Source of the DNA: Methanobacterium veterum
GTDB taxonomy: Archaea > Methanobacteriota > Methanobacteria > Methanobacteriales > Methanobacteriaceae
NCBI RefSeq assembly: GCF_000745485.1
Contig: NZ_JQJK01000008.1
Span: 124,001 to 188,000, forward strand
DNA length: 64,000 nt
Direction of reading: 5' to 3'
Shown: piece after piece, positions 1-8,101 of the stretch
Position numbering within the stretch: position 1 is the stretch's first letter
Layout of the letters: each line of letters opens with the position of its first letter
The notes under the pieces: model-generated
Databases searched by the model: none
Told to the model about the DNA's origin: nothing
The model's input: only the letters and a program-made list of their open reading frames with translations
Program-made: the position numbers and the translations under genes

Positions 1-455
1 TGATCTGCAGAGTTCTGCAGTGCAGCACTGAATCCAGGTTCTACACCAATCACAATTGTTTCTTTTCCATTTTCCTTTGCTTTATTTATAATAGGTAAAA
101 AATCAGCGTCACGAGTCATGAGAGCAACAACATCAATATTAGGATTATAAATTAATTCCATACCTTCAACAGCCATATAAACATCAGTATCGCCCGCAAC
201 GACAACTGGAGTAAATCCCTGATTTACAATAGCTTCTATAAGTTTATCTGAAGCATATTGGTTTAAAAGGACTTTACCTACCCTCATATCACCAAAATCA
301 GCCACAATTTTTCTTACAATATCAAGATTAAGGCTAAATTCTTTCCTTAGCATATTCGGTCCATCAACAAGAAGACCTATAGTCTTTCCACCTGCTTCCC
401 TTTTTTTTAGAGGAATGTAATCCTTTAAGGAAGTCAGTTTTTCAAAGCTACGCAT
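1..455 (-). CDS. NYN-domain (PIN-like) protein, TIGR00288-type, 3' end outside window
   Basis: The frame is open from an ATG at 455-453 to the window edge, so only about the first 151 residues are seen. The start is set by a good ribosome binding site (GGAGG, 8 bases upstream). The sequence shows the pattern of NYN/PIN-like metal-dependent RNases: LLVDGPNML near residue 30, a [10 protein letters not shown] segment with an acidic pair near residue 90, and [11 protein letters not shown] near residue 115, all Asp-bearing positions of the fold. Family assignment is from memory of archaeal TIGR00288/NYN proteins. The substrate is unknown and an RNA-processing role is inference. The C-terminus cannot be assessed. 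Confidence 0.8.
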   Translation of the reverse strand, partial: MRSFEKLTSLKDYIPLKKREAGGKTIGLLVDGPNMLRKEFSLNLDIVRKIVADFGDMRVGKVLLNQYASDKLIEAIVNQGFTPVVVAGDTDVYMAVEGMELIYNPNIDVVALMTRDADFLPIINKAKENGKETIVIGVEPGFSAALQNSAD

Positions 456-997
456 GGTTATCCTCCAACTTATTTTAAATACCTTGTTAACACATATATT
501 AAATAGAGTAAAAAACAATGCCTAATTGCTTTTAAATTAATTTATTATTGTTTTTTTACAGTACAGGCTGTTTTTAATCTGTTTTATAGACAATATTTTT
601 AAATTTCCATCTTCTAAATAATATTAACTGTCTAAATATTATGTTCATTTTTCTATATTACTTTACTTATCCAGTTTAAAACATACCTGTAAATTTTATT
701 ATATAAGCTTTTTTTACAACAGTTCATGATTTAAATTTAGTTTTTTATATAGTTTTAGATTTATTTCGCTTAAAAATTAGTCCAAATTTCCCCTGCGTAA
801 TGAAAACCCATAGAGTTATACATGTTGTGTACCAAAAAAGAAGTCGTAAAAAAGAATTTAACTTGTGATCTCCTGGTGAACTCATTTGATTGGTACATTT
901 TAAATTCACTAGAGGTAACTACCATTATTCTATCAGGACCACAATACTTTAACTAGAATGTCACTGCATTAAAAAATTAATTAAACATTAAAAATAT
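456..997. other. AT-rich intergenic gap
   Basis: Both flanking genes are on the minus strand. The gap is very AT-rich with several T-runs. A 59-codon open frame on the minus strand (about 752-931) has no ribosome binding site or recognisable domain and is not called. No RNA motif or repeat was recognised. Confidence 0.5.
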
Positions 998-1288
998 CTA
1001 TTGAATCATAAATCCTTTTACCATTTCTTCAACAGCTTTAATTTCTTCTCCCGTCGGAATTCCATTATTAAATGGGTATTCATCTTCAGGGAAATATTCA
1101 AGTATTTTTAACCCTTTTTCATCATCTGATTCAACTACAAATCGTTTAATGTTTCCCAAAGGTATATTAGCTATCATAGGTAATATTTTATCCTTTTTTT
1201 CTTTTTCTAATCCCACGATATTAAGTCTAATAAAGTGTTTTTGATGTTCAACTGAATATCCAAATTCCAGTACTTTAACTTCCAGCAT
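998..1288 (-). CDS. Hypothetical protein, 96 aa
   Basis: A short soluble protein of unknown function. It starts at ATG 1288 behind a GGTGATTTT ribosome binding site, which supports it as a real gene. It is charged, with a hydrophobic N-terminal strand pattern (MLEVKVLEFGYSV) and an acidic middle, and has no signal peptide, membrane segment or cysteine motif. It stands alone between two large AT-rich gaps, so context does not help. I do not recognise the family. Confidence 0.55.
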   Translation of the reverse strand: MLEVKVLEFGYSVEHQKHFIRLNIVGLEKEKKDKILPMIANIPLGNIKRFVVESDDEKGLKILEYFPEDEYPFNNGIPTGEEIKAVEEMVKGFMIQ

Positions 1289-1779
1289 AAAATCACCATA
1301 GAATATTTAAGCACCATATAACTTAATTTTTGCGATATGTACACATGATTTTAATTACTCCTTTTTTCGATAGAACTCATTTCATTGTACTTCTAATAGA
1401 TTCACCGCCTGATAGAAACAACTTCATTTTGTCCATGGTTACAATACTCTCATAAATCTATCCTGAGCATTAAAATCCCAAACACCACAATAACTATTCT
1501 TCAAATCCAAATTTTAGATCATGTGTGACTATCCCTGCAAAGTCGCTCGTCTTTCAGTCTCAAACTTTAAGCATGTTATTTTTATTTTAGAAACATATAT
1601 TTAGTACTGCTTTAATATAAATAATGCAAGTTGTGTTATACAAAAATTTAAGATTTAATTGATATTTTTATAGCAATACCTCTACTAATAAGCCTATTAA
1701 TTTTCAAAAAAGAAAACGTATATATTGCATATCGTATAAATCCAAGAAAGTAAATCAATTTTTCCCATAGGTTAATAAA
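1289..1779. other. Intergenic gap with probable promoter of the TauE-like gene
   Basis: This divergent gap holds the promoters of a minus-strand hypothetical gene and a plus-strand transporter. A TATA-like CGTATAAATCC lies at about 1733-1743, some 40 bases before the transporter ATG. The stretch 1360-1570 is less AT-rich than the rest and has broken open frames on both strands. It could be the remains of a gene, but nothing was recognised in it. Confidence 0.4.
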
Positions 1780-2580
1780 ATGAAAGATAAAAAAACGTCT
1801 CTTTTAGCATTTACTATCGGTGGGCCTATCGGCTGTTTAGGTGGATTAATAGGTTTAGGAGGGGCTGAATTTAGACTTCCTTTCCTATTAAAAACATTTA
1901 GTAAAACTGCTAAAAAAGCAGTGGCATTAAACATGTTAATAAGTTTAATAACAGTTGTATCGGCGATATATTTTAGATCCCGTAATTTCGATATCTCCAT
2001 TATTGTACCCCAAGTACTGCTAATGCTAGCAATCATCGTAGGATCTACTACAGGCGCTTACTGGGGAATAGGAATGCTAACTAAAATATCCGATACTTTG
2101 TTTAAAAAAATACTGTTAATACTACTTTTAGTCATGGGAGTGCTCCTTATTAGTGAAAGCTTTATCACCTTCGGCTCAATGGGAATAATGTTCGGCAGTA
2201 TTTATATAGAGCTAATAGTAGCTGTATTCTGCGGAATACTTATCGGAATCATCAGTAGCCTCTTAGGGGTCGCCGGCGGAGAAGTTATAATCCCTATATT
2301 AATTTTACTCTTCGGGATAGATGTTAAATTAGCAGGGACAATGAGTTTAATCATCAGTTTACCTACAATGCTTGTCGGAATTACAAGACATACAAAAAAT
2401 AAAATGTATACTGACAAGTCCGAACTCAGCTCTTTAGTCTTGCCAATGGGTATAGCTTCTATTATCGGTGCTTCAATAGGTGCATTCTTAGTCATATACG
2501 CCCCTTCACAGCTATTAAAGATCATATTAGGTGCGTTACTGATATTCACATCCATTAAAATACTCACTGAAAAAGACTAA
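1780..2580 (+). CDS. TauE/SafE family anion permease
   Basis: A predicted inner-membrane transporter of 266 aa with about eight hydrophobic segments. The family's two glycine-rich repeats are visible: GGPIGCLGGLIGLGGAEFRLP near the N-terminus and LLGVAGGEVIIPILILLFG in the middle. Members move organosulfur anions such as sulfite, sulfoacetate or taurine-type compounds, but specificity cannot be read here. In a methanogen, export or uptake of a sulfur species or an organic anion is plausible. It starts at ATG 1780 behind an AGGTTA box. It is monocistronic, with a T-rich terminator just downstream and no metabolic partner beside it. Confidence 0.85.
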   Translation: MKDKKTSLLAFTIGGPIGCLGGLIGLGGAEFRLPFLLKTFSKTAKKAVALNMLISLITVVSAIYFRSRNFDISIIVPQVLLMLAIIVGSTTGAYWGIGMLTKISDTLFKKILLILLLVMGVLLISESFITFGSMGIMFGSIYIELIVAVFCGILIGIISSLLGVAGGEVIIPILILLFGIDVKLAGTMSLIISLPTMLVGITRHTKNKMYTDKSELSSLVLPMGIASIIGASIGAFLVIYAPSQLLKIILGALLIFTSIKILTEKD

Positions 2581-2594
2581 TACAGTTTATATTA

Positions 2595-2613
2595 TTTTTT
2601 TTTCTTTTTTTTT
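2595..2613 (+). terminator. T-rich terminator after TauE-like gene
   Basis: A run of 18 T broken by one C begins 15 bases after the stop codon, in the sense direction of the gene. Oligo-T tracts of this kind are the normal intrinsic terminators of archaeal RNA polymerase. Confidence 0.6.
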
Positions 2614-2811
2614 AACTTCCATTGTACCCCATTACTATTTTAAAGTCTTTAAATATGCATAAATCAATATATATTTTATAATACTTTTAAAACATTAATA
2701 AATTATTTTGAAGTTTTTAATTGTATATGTATTTACCCAGAAGTTTAATGAAATAAAAATAAATGTATAACTGACAGAAAAACCATATTCCTGTTGTTCA
2801 TGCACTTAATT

Positions 2812-3120
2812 TCAACTCTCATCTTCCGTTAAAGTATTAAATAGATTACATAATTTTTCAACCCATTCTACTGTTTTTTCTTTATTATGCGGCTCTTTAT
2901 TAAACATTTTAAGGATATTTACAGCATAATACGTATTTTTGGTGTCTGAAATACCTTTATAAATGCTAAATCCTCCTTTTTCATGTTCTCGCCCATGCAC
3001 GAATTTTAAAGCATTGTTTAAAATTTTCATCACCTACAATTCAAATTTTAAAACATTGTCTAAAATTTTCCCATAGTCAAATTTTAAAATATTATTTAGA
3101 ATTTGGTTTTCAATAGTCAT
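2812..3120 (-). pseudogene. Small toroid-fold (prenyltransferase/squalene cyclase-like) fragment with in-frame TAG
   Basis: A 73-codon frame opens at GTG 3033/ATG 3030 and reads MKILNNALKFVHGREHEK, then a segment with GGFSIYKG, DTKNTYYAV and WVEKLCN. This resembles one helical repeat of the alpha/alpha toroid family (prenyltransferase/squalene oxidase repeats). The same frame continues upstream through a TAG at 3036-3034 to an ATG at 3120. That upstream piece reads as two more copies of the start motif (ILNNILKFDYGK, ILDNVLKFEL). The whole frame is 103 codons with one internal stop. It starts only 15 bases after the antiporter stop, so it may be co-transcribed. Far shorter than a functional cyclase; it is either a decayed remnant or a real micro-protein initiating at 3033/3030. 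Confidence 0.45.
3002..3109 (-). repeat. Three imperfect 29-bp direct repeats at the start of the small ORF
   Basis: The motif AATTTTAAARCATTGTYTAAAATTTTC (plus-strand sense) begins at 3002, 3044 and 3080. The spacings of 42 and 36 bp are both multiples of three, so the copies stay in one reading frame on the minus strand and encode (K/Q)IL(N/D)N-x-LKF three times. Confidence 0.75.
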
Positions 3121-3135
3121 TTAAACCATTTAATC

Positions 3136-4335
3136 CTAATTTTCAGGTTTAAGTACTTTTTCACCATATAGGCTAACTCCAAATGCTCCCAGAGGTGCTG
3201 TAAATATTATTGCAATTACAGCTATAGCTAAAATCAATTGTCCTGAAGCTACCCCCATAGCAAGTGGAATACCGCCTATAGCTGCCTGTACAGTGGCTTT
3301 AGGTATATAAGCTATTATACAAAAGATTTTTTCCTCCATATTAAGGTTTGAACCAATTAATGATAGGTATACTCCGGCACTTCTTGCCATTAAGCCTATT
3401 GTGATTATGATTATACCTATAAGCGCAAATGAAGCTGCAAGGTATATGTTTACCTGAGCACCTACAAGGACAAAGAGTAATATTTCCGCAAATATCCAGA
3501 TCTTATCAAATTTATCTGAAATTTGAGCTCCAAGTTCTGGCATTCTCTCTAAAATTACAAATCCAATAACCATTACCCCAACTAAAGCAGCTATTGGAAT
3601 GATACTACTTAATGCATCACCAAGGTTCTTTAATAGGATTGCAGATGCTAAAATTATAAGTGTTTTTTCTGTATTACGGATATTAAAATGTTTGAATAAG
3701 TAAACTAAAAGTACTGCAACAATTAGTCCAAACAGAATTCCTAATGCAAACTGTATTGGAATACTTGCTATAGCAAGTAAATAATTTACTTGTTGACCAC
3801 CATATAACCCTAAAAATATTGAAAATATTGTTATAGAAACTACATCGTCCACAGAAGCTCCAGTTAGTATAATAAGCGGTATTCCTTTTTTGGTTCCCAT
3901 TCTTCTTTTTATAAATGATAACATTTGAGGCACAATAACAGCGGGCGATACTGCTGCAATAACAAAACCTAACATTCCTGCTTCAATAAAAGGTAGTCCC
4001 AGAAGATAATGAGCAACAAACATTACTGTAAGTCCTTCTATTACGTCTGGAATGAAGCTCATTTTAACTGCAGAACTTCCAACTTTTCGCAGAGTCTCCA
4101 TATGAATTCCAAAACCTGCCCTCAATAAGATTATAATAAGTGCAATTGCCCTTAAATCTCCAGATATATTCAAAATTGCAGGATCAATTAAATTTAATAC
4201 ATAAGGTCCAATTACAATACCTAGAACTAACATTCCTAATAATCCCGGCAATTTAATCTTCTTAAATAGTTTACTTGCTAATAAGCCGAGTAATAAAATA
4301 ATGGCTATGCTGAAGATAACATGCTGAAATTCCAT
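3136..4335 (-). CDS. Cation:proton antiporter (CPA/Kef type), fluoride-riboswitch controlled
   Basis: A 399-aa membrane protein with 11-13 hydrophobic segments of the monovalent cation:proton antiporter superfamily. Family signatures include KLPGLLGMLVLGIVIGP near the N-terminus, the LLRAGFGIHME turn and the acidic pair in TGASVDDVVSITIF, the likely ion-binding site. There is no C-terminal RCK/TrkA domain, unlike long Kef proteins. The gene lies about 155 bases downstream of a fluoride riboswitch on the same strand; Na+/H+ antiporters are an established class of genes under this riboswitch, so a role in resisting fluoride stress is likely. The transported ion is inferred. The start ATG 4335 follows a GGGGGAT ribosome binding site. 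Confidence 0.88.
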   Translation of the reverse strand: MEFQHVIFSIAIILLLGLLASKLFKKIKLPGLLGMLVLGIVIGPYVLNLIDPAILNISGDLRAIALIIILLRAGFGIHMETLRKVGSSAVKMSFIPDVIEGLTVMFVAHYLLGLPFIEAGMLGFVIAAVSPAVIVPQMLSFIKRRMGTKKGIPLIILTGASVDDVVSITIFSIFLGLYGGQQVNYLLAIASIPIQFALGILFGLIVAVLLVYLFKHFNIRNTEKTLIILASAILLKNLGDALSSIIPIAALVGVMVIGFVILERMPELGAQISDKFDKIWIFAEILLFVLVGAQVNIYLAASFALIGIIIITIGLMARSAGVYLSLIGSNLNMEEKIFCIIAYIPKATVQAAIGGIPLAMGVASGQLILAIAVIAIIFTAPLGAFGVSLYGEKVLKPEN

Positions 4336-4490
4336 TTAAAACACATCCCCCGCAGTTTTACAGAGTGTGCTTTTCAATGGAATAGTATTTAAATAAAATT
4401 TAGATTCATTAAAATAACCATATTTAAAAATAAGACTGTCTAATGGGATTTTTAGACTTAACATTTCGCTTCTTCCTCTTTTTTAATTTT

Positions 4491-4545
4491 TTATAGGAGT
4501 CATCAGCTTATTTTTAAGCGGTTAATGGCGAACCCCATCGCCGAT
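4491..4545 (-). promoter_or_regulatory. Fluoride riboswitch (crcB motif)
   Basis: Read on the minus strand, the element begins GGCGATGGGGTTCGCC (4542-4527), followed by an ATTAACC linker, the perfect hairpin GCTTA-AAAA-TAAGC, and TGATGACTCCTAT. This is the conserved crcB aptamer: first stem GGCG/CGCC, its loop GGGGT pairing with the 3' ACTCC as a pseudoknot, and the invariant TGATG between second stem and pseudoknot. In the known class, fluoride with Mg2+ stabilises the fold and switches on downstream detoxification genes. The next gene on this strand, 155 bases away, is the antiporter. How it acts in an archaeon (termination or translation) cannot be read from the sequence. Confidence 0.95.
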
Positions 4546-4783
4546 AGAAAGTATATCCTTTTTTGTATAAATACTTAAAAGTGGATATCCAAAATAATAA
4601 AAAGTTTAAATAGTTAGATATGACGCGGTCTTAAATGATCCCACCCACAGCAATTTTACGTTTTTAAAATAGGATATAATTGAAAATGAATTGAAATTCA
4701 TCTTCGCTTTTACTTTAAAAAAAAATAGATTTTAACATACTAATGTTTAATTAAAATTTTAAATTTGAATTAAAAATTAAATT

Positions 4784-5128
4784 TTATTCTATTTCCAGAG
4801 AGAACGAATCCTGGAACAAATCTTTAACTATCTGTAAGTCCTGTTCATCTAATCTCGTTATTGCTCCATCACTGGTATTTCTGAAGTAATAATCGGCATC
4901 TACTATTTGTCCACTGTTATCTATGTACAGGTAAAGCCCATCTACGAAATCTTCAGGATTATCCGATGGAAGAAATATTTCAAGCCGTATAAGTATTTCA
5001 GACCCTTGAATACTTTCATGTAATTCTTCTCGTTTAGCATCATCTTGAAGAGCTTCTTTAAACCATGCCATCCTCGATTTAAGCTCTTGCCCTACTTTTT
5101 CAGTATACAATTCATCGTTAGGTTCCAT
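4784..5128 (-). CDS. Hypothetical acidic protein, 114 aa
   Basis: Unknown function. A short, strongly acidic soluble protein starting at ATG 5128 behind an AAGGTG box. It has an amphipathic helical N-terminal third (residues 1-45), then alternating strands (ILIRLEIFLP, GLYLYIDNSGQIVDADYYF). There is no signal peptide, membrane segment or metal motif. It lies alone between the riboswitch region and a hairpin-rich gap. I do not recognise the family, although the alpha then beta layout and clean coding bias suggest a real gene. Confidence 0.6.
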   Translation of the reverse strand: MEPNDELYTEKVGQELKSRMAWFKEALQDDAKREELHESIQGSEILIRLEIFLPSDNPEDFVDGLYLYIDNSGQIVDADYYFRNTSDGAITRLDEQDLQIVKDLFQDSFSLEIE

Positions 5129-5344
5129 AATAACACCTTGTTTTTATATTAATAATTATATCTATTTTTTTATTATATACTCTTTGTTCTTTAAATTATT
5201 CAAACTATTTAGTTAAATTCTATTGTATTTTAAATTTGTGAATTAAAGAGTTTTTATAAATTTCTGCAGTCTAATTTAGATATTATCTGTATTTAAATCT
5301 AAATAGAATCTCTATTAACCTATCAAAACTTACAATTTTGATGT

Positions 5345-5478
5345 TTGCAAATCTTTCAGATTTGCAAGTTTTCAATTTCCGGAACCGCAACATCGTAGAT
5401 ATTAAAAATGCTATACATTTTTAATCTCCCAAAAATCTGTGATTTTTGAGGATTTTGCAGCCCAAACACTTGTGTTTG
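5345..5478. repeat. Intergenic hairpin cluster A
   Basis: Four short inverted repeats follow one another in the 494-bp gap: 5345-5367 (10-bp arms TTGCAAATCT/AGATTTGCAA, loop TTC), 5401-5425 (10-bp arms ATTAAAAATG/CATTTTTAAT), 5430-5448 (8-bp arms CAAAAATC/GATTTTTG, loop TGT) and 5463-5478 (CAAACAC/GTGTTTG). All arms are perfect. Similar clusters occur at 18657-18727, 45505-45561 and 60625-60729. The rest of the gap (5129-5622) shows nothing else. Confidence 0.8.
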
Positions 5479-5622
5479 AGGGTTTTATTACCAATTGATA
5501 TATAATTTCAAATAGATTTATGATATATTATAACTATTAATAGAGTTCTAGGATAAATAACTCGCTGAAATGTCGTAGTTATATAATGAATAATTAAATT
5601 ATAATTTCTACTATAGATGTTT

Positions 5623-6273
5623 TTAGAAATTCTCCAAAATATAGCGCGGTATATCCACAATCCTGTCTACTTTGTCTATTATCACACTGTCACCTGTTGC
5701 AACTACTGCGTTTTTAAGCTTTGATAGCCTTATAATTTCAGTATCAACAGTTTTTGATAGACAAATATTTCCTGAAAGGTTATATCCTGCCATAATTTTC
5801 TTTGTAAGTCCAGCAAGCTTACCACTGAAACTTACAGGACTATCAAAGAAAAAATATGTGTATGATGGGGCATATAAACTTATTAAATCTAAAATTTTGT
5901 TAAGTGCCATCTCTGTAGCATTATTAAATTTATATTTTCCAAAAACAGCGTTTAAATCCCTTATAACCATATCATCACATAGAATAATGGAATCATAATC
6001 TTCATTGTACAGGCTTTCAACTGTAATAAGAACATTGTAGCCATCTACTAAAAGAAGCTCGTCCTTTATTTTAGAAATATCAATGATTTTTTCCTGCCGC
6101 TTCTTAGATATTAAATCTGAAAAAATAGACCTTGCAAGGTAATTTCTCTCATCTTTGTTTAACACATATTTATTTGCAACAAATTGCAGAGCGCCTTTCT
6201 TTCTATAGCCCCTGTTAAGAAGAAATCTCAGATCAAATGCTGCTTCCTTAAGCTTATTTTTTTCAATCTGCAT
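5623..6273 (-). CDS. DUF434/DUF5616 family protein
   Basis: A 216-aa soluble archaeal protein. The N-terminal 60 residues (AAFDLRFLLNRGYRKKGALQFV then KDERNYLARSIFS) match the DUF434 pattern. The rest matches the DUF5616 part, which contains LLVDGYNVLITVES near residue 75, DSPVSFSGKLAG and VVATGDSVIIDK. The Asp-containing VDGYNV and ATGDS motifs recall PIN/NYN-like nuclease folds, but that is inference. The exact role is unknown. It is the last gene of a minus-strand run with DUF47, DUF357 and a lipid synthase, separated by 37 bases from the DUF47 gene. There is no obvious ribosome binding site at ATG 6273. Confidence 0.8.
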   Translation of the reverse strand: MQIEKNKLKEAAFDLRFLLNRGYRKKGALQFVANKYVLNKDERNYLARSIFSDLISKKRQEKIIDISKIKDELLLVDGYNVLITVESLYNEDYDSIILCDDMVIRDLNAVFGKYKFNNATEMALNKILDLISLYAPSYTYFFFDSPVSFSGKLAGLTKKIMAGYNLSGNICLSKTVDTEIIRLSKLKNAVVATGDSVIIDKVDRIVDIPRYILENF

Positions 6274-6310
6274 AATCGTTAAAAAAATAGTAATTTGAAT
6301 ATTACTTTAT

Positions 6311-6967
6311 TCAGCCTTTTCTTTTTGCTACTATTATAGGCACCCTGTCAGATGCATCTTCTGCACGGTCTGCTATATTACCTATCTTTTCTGCGATATT
6401 TTTAAGTTCCATGAACTTTAAAATGCTAATTTCTTCAGATCTATAGGATTCATAAAGTCTGCTGATTATTCTTCTTTCTACAATATCTCCTTCATCTTCT
6501 TTTTTTTCTATGTCATGTGTCTTGGAGAGTGCAGCCCCTAAATCAACATCAAGCATTTTTATACAGTCCCTAAGCAATGCAACTGTATCACAGGATGCTT
6601 TAACAAGCTCGGTGAAATCTTCCCTAAATAACTCAGGAAAAGTTATCTTTCCTAAAGATATGGAATATGCAGTAGATTGAACTGCATCAGCAACTGAATC
6701 CACCTGTTCTGCAAGGTTTATCCTATCTTCCCTATCAAAAGGCAGGAAAGCGCCTTTGAAAAATTCAATTTCCATTTTTCGCCGGATATCATCCGCCTCT
6801 TTCTCGATTCGAGATATTTCCTTAACCTCATCATCCATAGAATTAAAATCATGTTCATAAAAATGTTCCATAACATCTACAAGCTTATAAACACATTGAT
6901 AAACCAGTTCAACATGTAATTTGGAAAGTTTCTCAACTTCAGTTTCTTTACCGAAAAATTTCTTCAT
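6311..6967 (-). CDS. DUF47 (PhoU-like) family protein
   Basis: A 218-aa all-helical protein of the DUF47/TIGR00153 family, distant relatives of PhoU. Visible family features are the [43 protein letters not shown] stretch (in segments near residues 52-95) and [13 protein letters not shown] near residue 155, with paired acidic helices that bind metal clusters in PhoU relatives. Members often sit beside Pit-type phosphate permeases as accessory subunits; no permease is seen here, so a link to phosphate transport is only from the family. The start ATG 6967 follows AAGGGAT. Confidence 0.85.
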   Translation of the reverse strand: MKKFFGKETEVEKLSKLHVELVYQCVYKLVDVMEHFYEHDFNSMDDEVKEISRIEKEADDIRRKMEIEFFKGAFLPFDREDRINLAEQVDSVADAVQSTAYSISLGKITFPELFREDFTELVKASCDTVALLRDCIKMLDVDLGAALSKTHDIEKKEDEGDIVERRIISRLYESYRSEEISILKFMELKNIAEKIGNIADRAEDASDRVPIIVAKRKG

Positions 6968-7011
6968 TTTTATCCCTTTATAATTTAATTATGGTTTTAA
7001 TGGGATAATTA

Positions 7012-7257
7012 TCAGATTATATCATGAAGAAGTCGAATTGCGTCCAGTAATCCATGTGCATATGTTGCGCATCCAAAGGAAGTTATGTAATCCTGTTTTT
7101 CTAGATAATATTTTGTATCTTCAAAGTAGCTTCTGGCTCTTTCAATTATCTCATTTTCATTATCATCTATTTTTATTGATTCTATTTCTTTTATATTTTT
7201 TGTAAATAATTCAATATCTTTTTCAATACGTTGGATGGTGCTTTTTTCATCGTACAT
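7012..7257 (-). CDS. DUF357 family protein
   Basis: An 81-aa archaeal protein of unknown function. The conserved C-terminal half ([18 protein letters not shown] then [18 protein letters not shown]) is the DUF357 signature, a short helical hairpin resembling HEPN/TPR-like bundles. The start ATG 7257 lies just 20 bases after the lipid synthase stop, so the two are probably co-transcribed. DUF357 genes commonly accompany archaeal housekeeping genes, but no activity is known to me. Confidence 0.85.
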   Translation of the reverse strand: MYDEKSTIQRIEKDIELFTKNIKEIESIKIDDNENEIIERARSYFEDTKYYLEKQDYITSFGCATYAHGLLDAIRLLHDII

Positions 7258-7277
7258 GCTATCTATCCCATATTATC

Positions 7278-7856
7278 TTATTTATCCTTCTTTAACTGCT
7301 TCCATGCATGGTATACTCTTTGTAAAACTGTGAAATATCCAAGTACCATTATTAAAATTACAGCAAGTGCCATGAAATAGTTTGAACCTATTATCACGCT
7401 TAAAAATGCACCAGCTACCAGAATAACAAGGCGTTCTGCCCTTTCGGCTATACCAACACTGCCGCTGATTCCTTCTACCTCTATCCTGGCCCTTACATAA
7501 CTAACACTTAAAGACGCATGCAGCGCTAAAATTCCAATGAGCCAGTTTACAGAACCGCTGTATATTATTCCAATCAAAATAAACGCATCTGCAAACCTAT
7601 CAACAGTTGAATCAAGGATACCTCCAAAGGGTGTTTCAGCAGCATGGTTCCTCGCAACTGCACCGTCAATTACATCAGCCAGGCCGCTTACAAGTATAAA
7701 AATTCCACCCAGCAGTAAATCACCACGTGCAAACATATATGCAGATAAAAGACTTATTAAAAGTCCAATTATAGTGAGGATATTTGGATTTATTTTGATC
7801 CGTTTTGCAATGGGGTCTATGAATAATTTAAGCTGTGGTCGTAATCTATTAAGCAT
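7278..7856 (-). CDS. CDP-alcohol phosphatidyltransferase, probable archaetidylinositol phosphate synthase
   Basis: An integral membrane enzyme of 192 aa that joins CDP-archaeol to an alcohol phosphate in ether-lipid head-group synthesis. The catalytic CDP-alcohol motif D-x2-DG-x2-AR-x8-G-x3-D-x3-D is complete (D61, D64, R69, D82, D86). About five or six hydrophobic helices follow. In Methanobacteriales the corresponding gene, next to Sua5, RadB and an aminotransferase, encodes archaetidylinositol phosphate synthase, which uses inositol-1-phosphate; that specificity is taken from the family and gene order. No ribosome binding site is evident at ATG 7856. It heads the run with DUF357, DUF47 and DUF434. 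Confidence 0.85.
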   Translation of the reverse strand: MLNRLRPQLKLFIDPIAKRIKINPNILTIIGLLISLLSAYMFARGDLLLGGIFILVSGLADVIDGAVARNHAAETPFGGILDSTVDRFADAFILIGIIYSGSVNWLIGILALHASLSVSYVRARIEVEGISGSVGIAERAERLVILVAGAFLSVIIGSNYFMALAVILIMVLGYFTVLQRVYHAWKQLKKDK

Positions 7857-7917
7857 ACTGGATAATTTATTTAATTCCTAAAGATAAAACTTTGGATAAT
7901 CAATATAGCTACAAAAT

Positions 7918-8056
7918 ACATGAATTCCAAATTATATAAAAGATACAATATATAATGAATAACCAAATATTTTTGACTAATATTTGTAAAAAAGTTGTTT
8001 ATGTGCTTTAAATTTAATTTCAACTCAAAAATTACATGAATTCCAAATTATATAAA
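7918..8056 (+). repeat. Duplicated 23-bp promoter-like sequence
   Basis: The 23-bp sequence ACATGAATTCCAAATTATAT plus AAA occurs at 7918-7940 and again, identical, at 8034-8056. Both copies contain a TTATATAAA TATA-box core in the plus sense. The second is placed correctly for the Sua5 gene at 8102; the first is 116 bp further upstream and could be a second start site or a remnant of duplication. Confidence 0.75.
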
Positions 8057-8057
8057 T
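8048..8057 (+). promoter_or_regulatory. TATA box of the Sua5 gene
   Basis: TTATATAAAT lies about 45-54 bases before the ATG at 8102, which would put the transcript start near 8080 with a leader of about 20 bases. It fits the archaeal TATA consensus and sits inside the repeated element. Confidence 0.5.
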
Positions 8058-8101
8058 ACGATATGAATCAATTACAATTTTTGGGACAAACGGATGATTA
8101 A

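Noticed and set aside
752..931. 59-codon minus-strand ORF in the first gap
   Set aside because: No ribosome binding site, no recognisable domain and unusual residue composition.
1360..1570. GC-richer segment as a decayed transposase or stress-protein gene
   Set aside because: Broken open frames on both strands, but no motif could be matched to a family.
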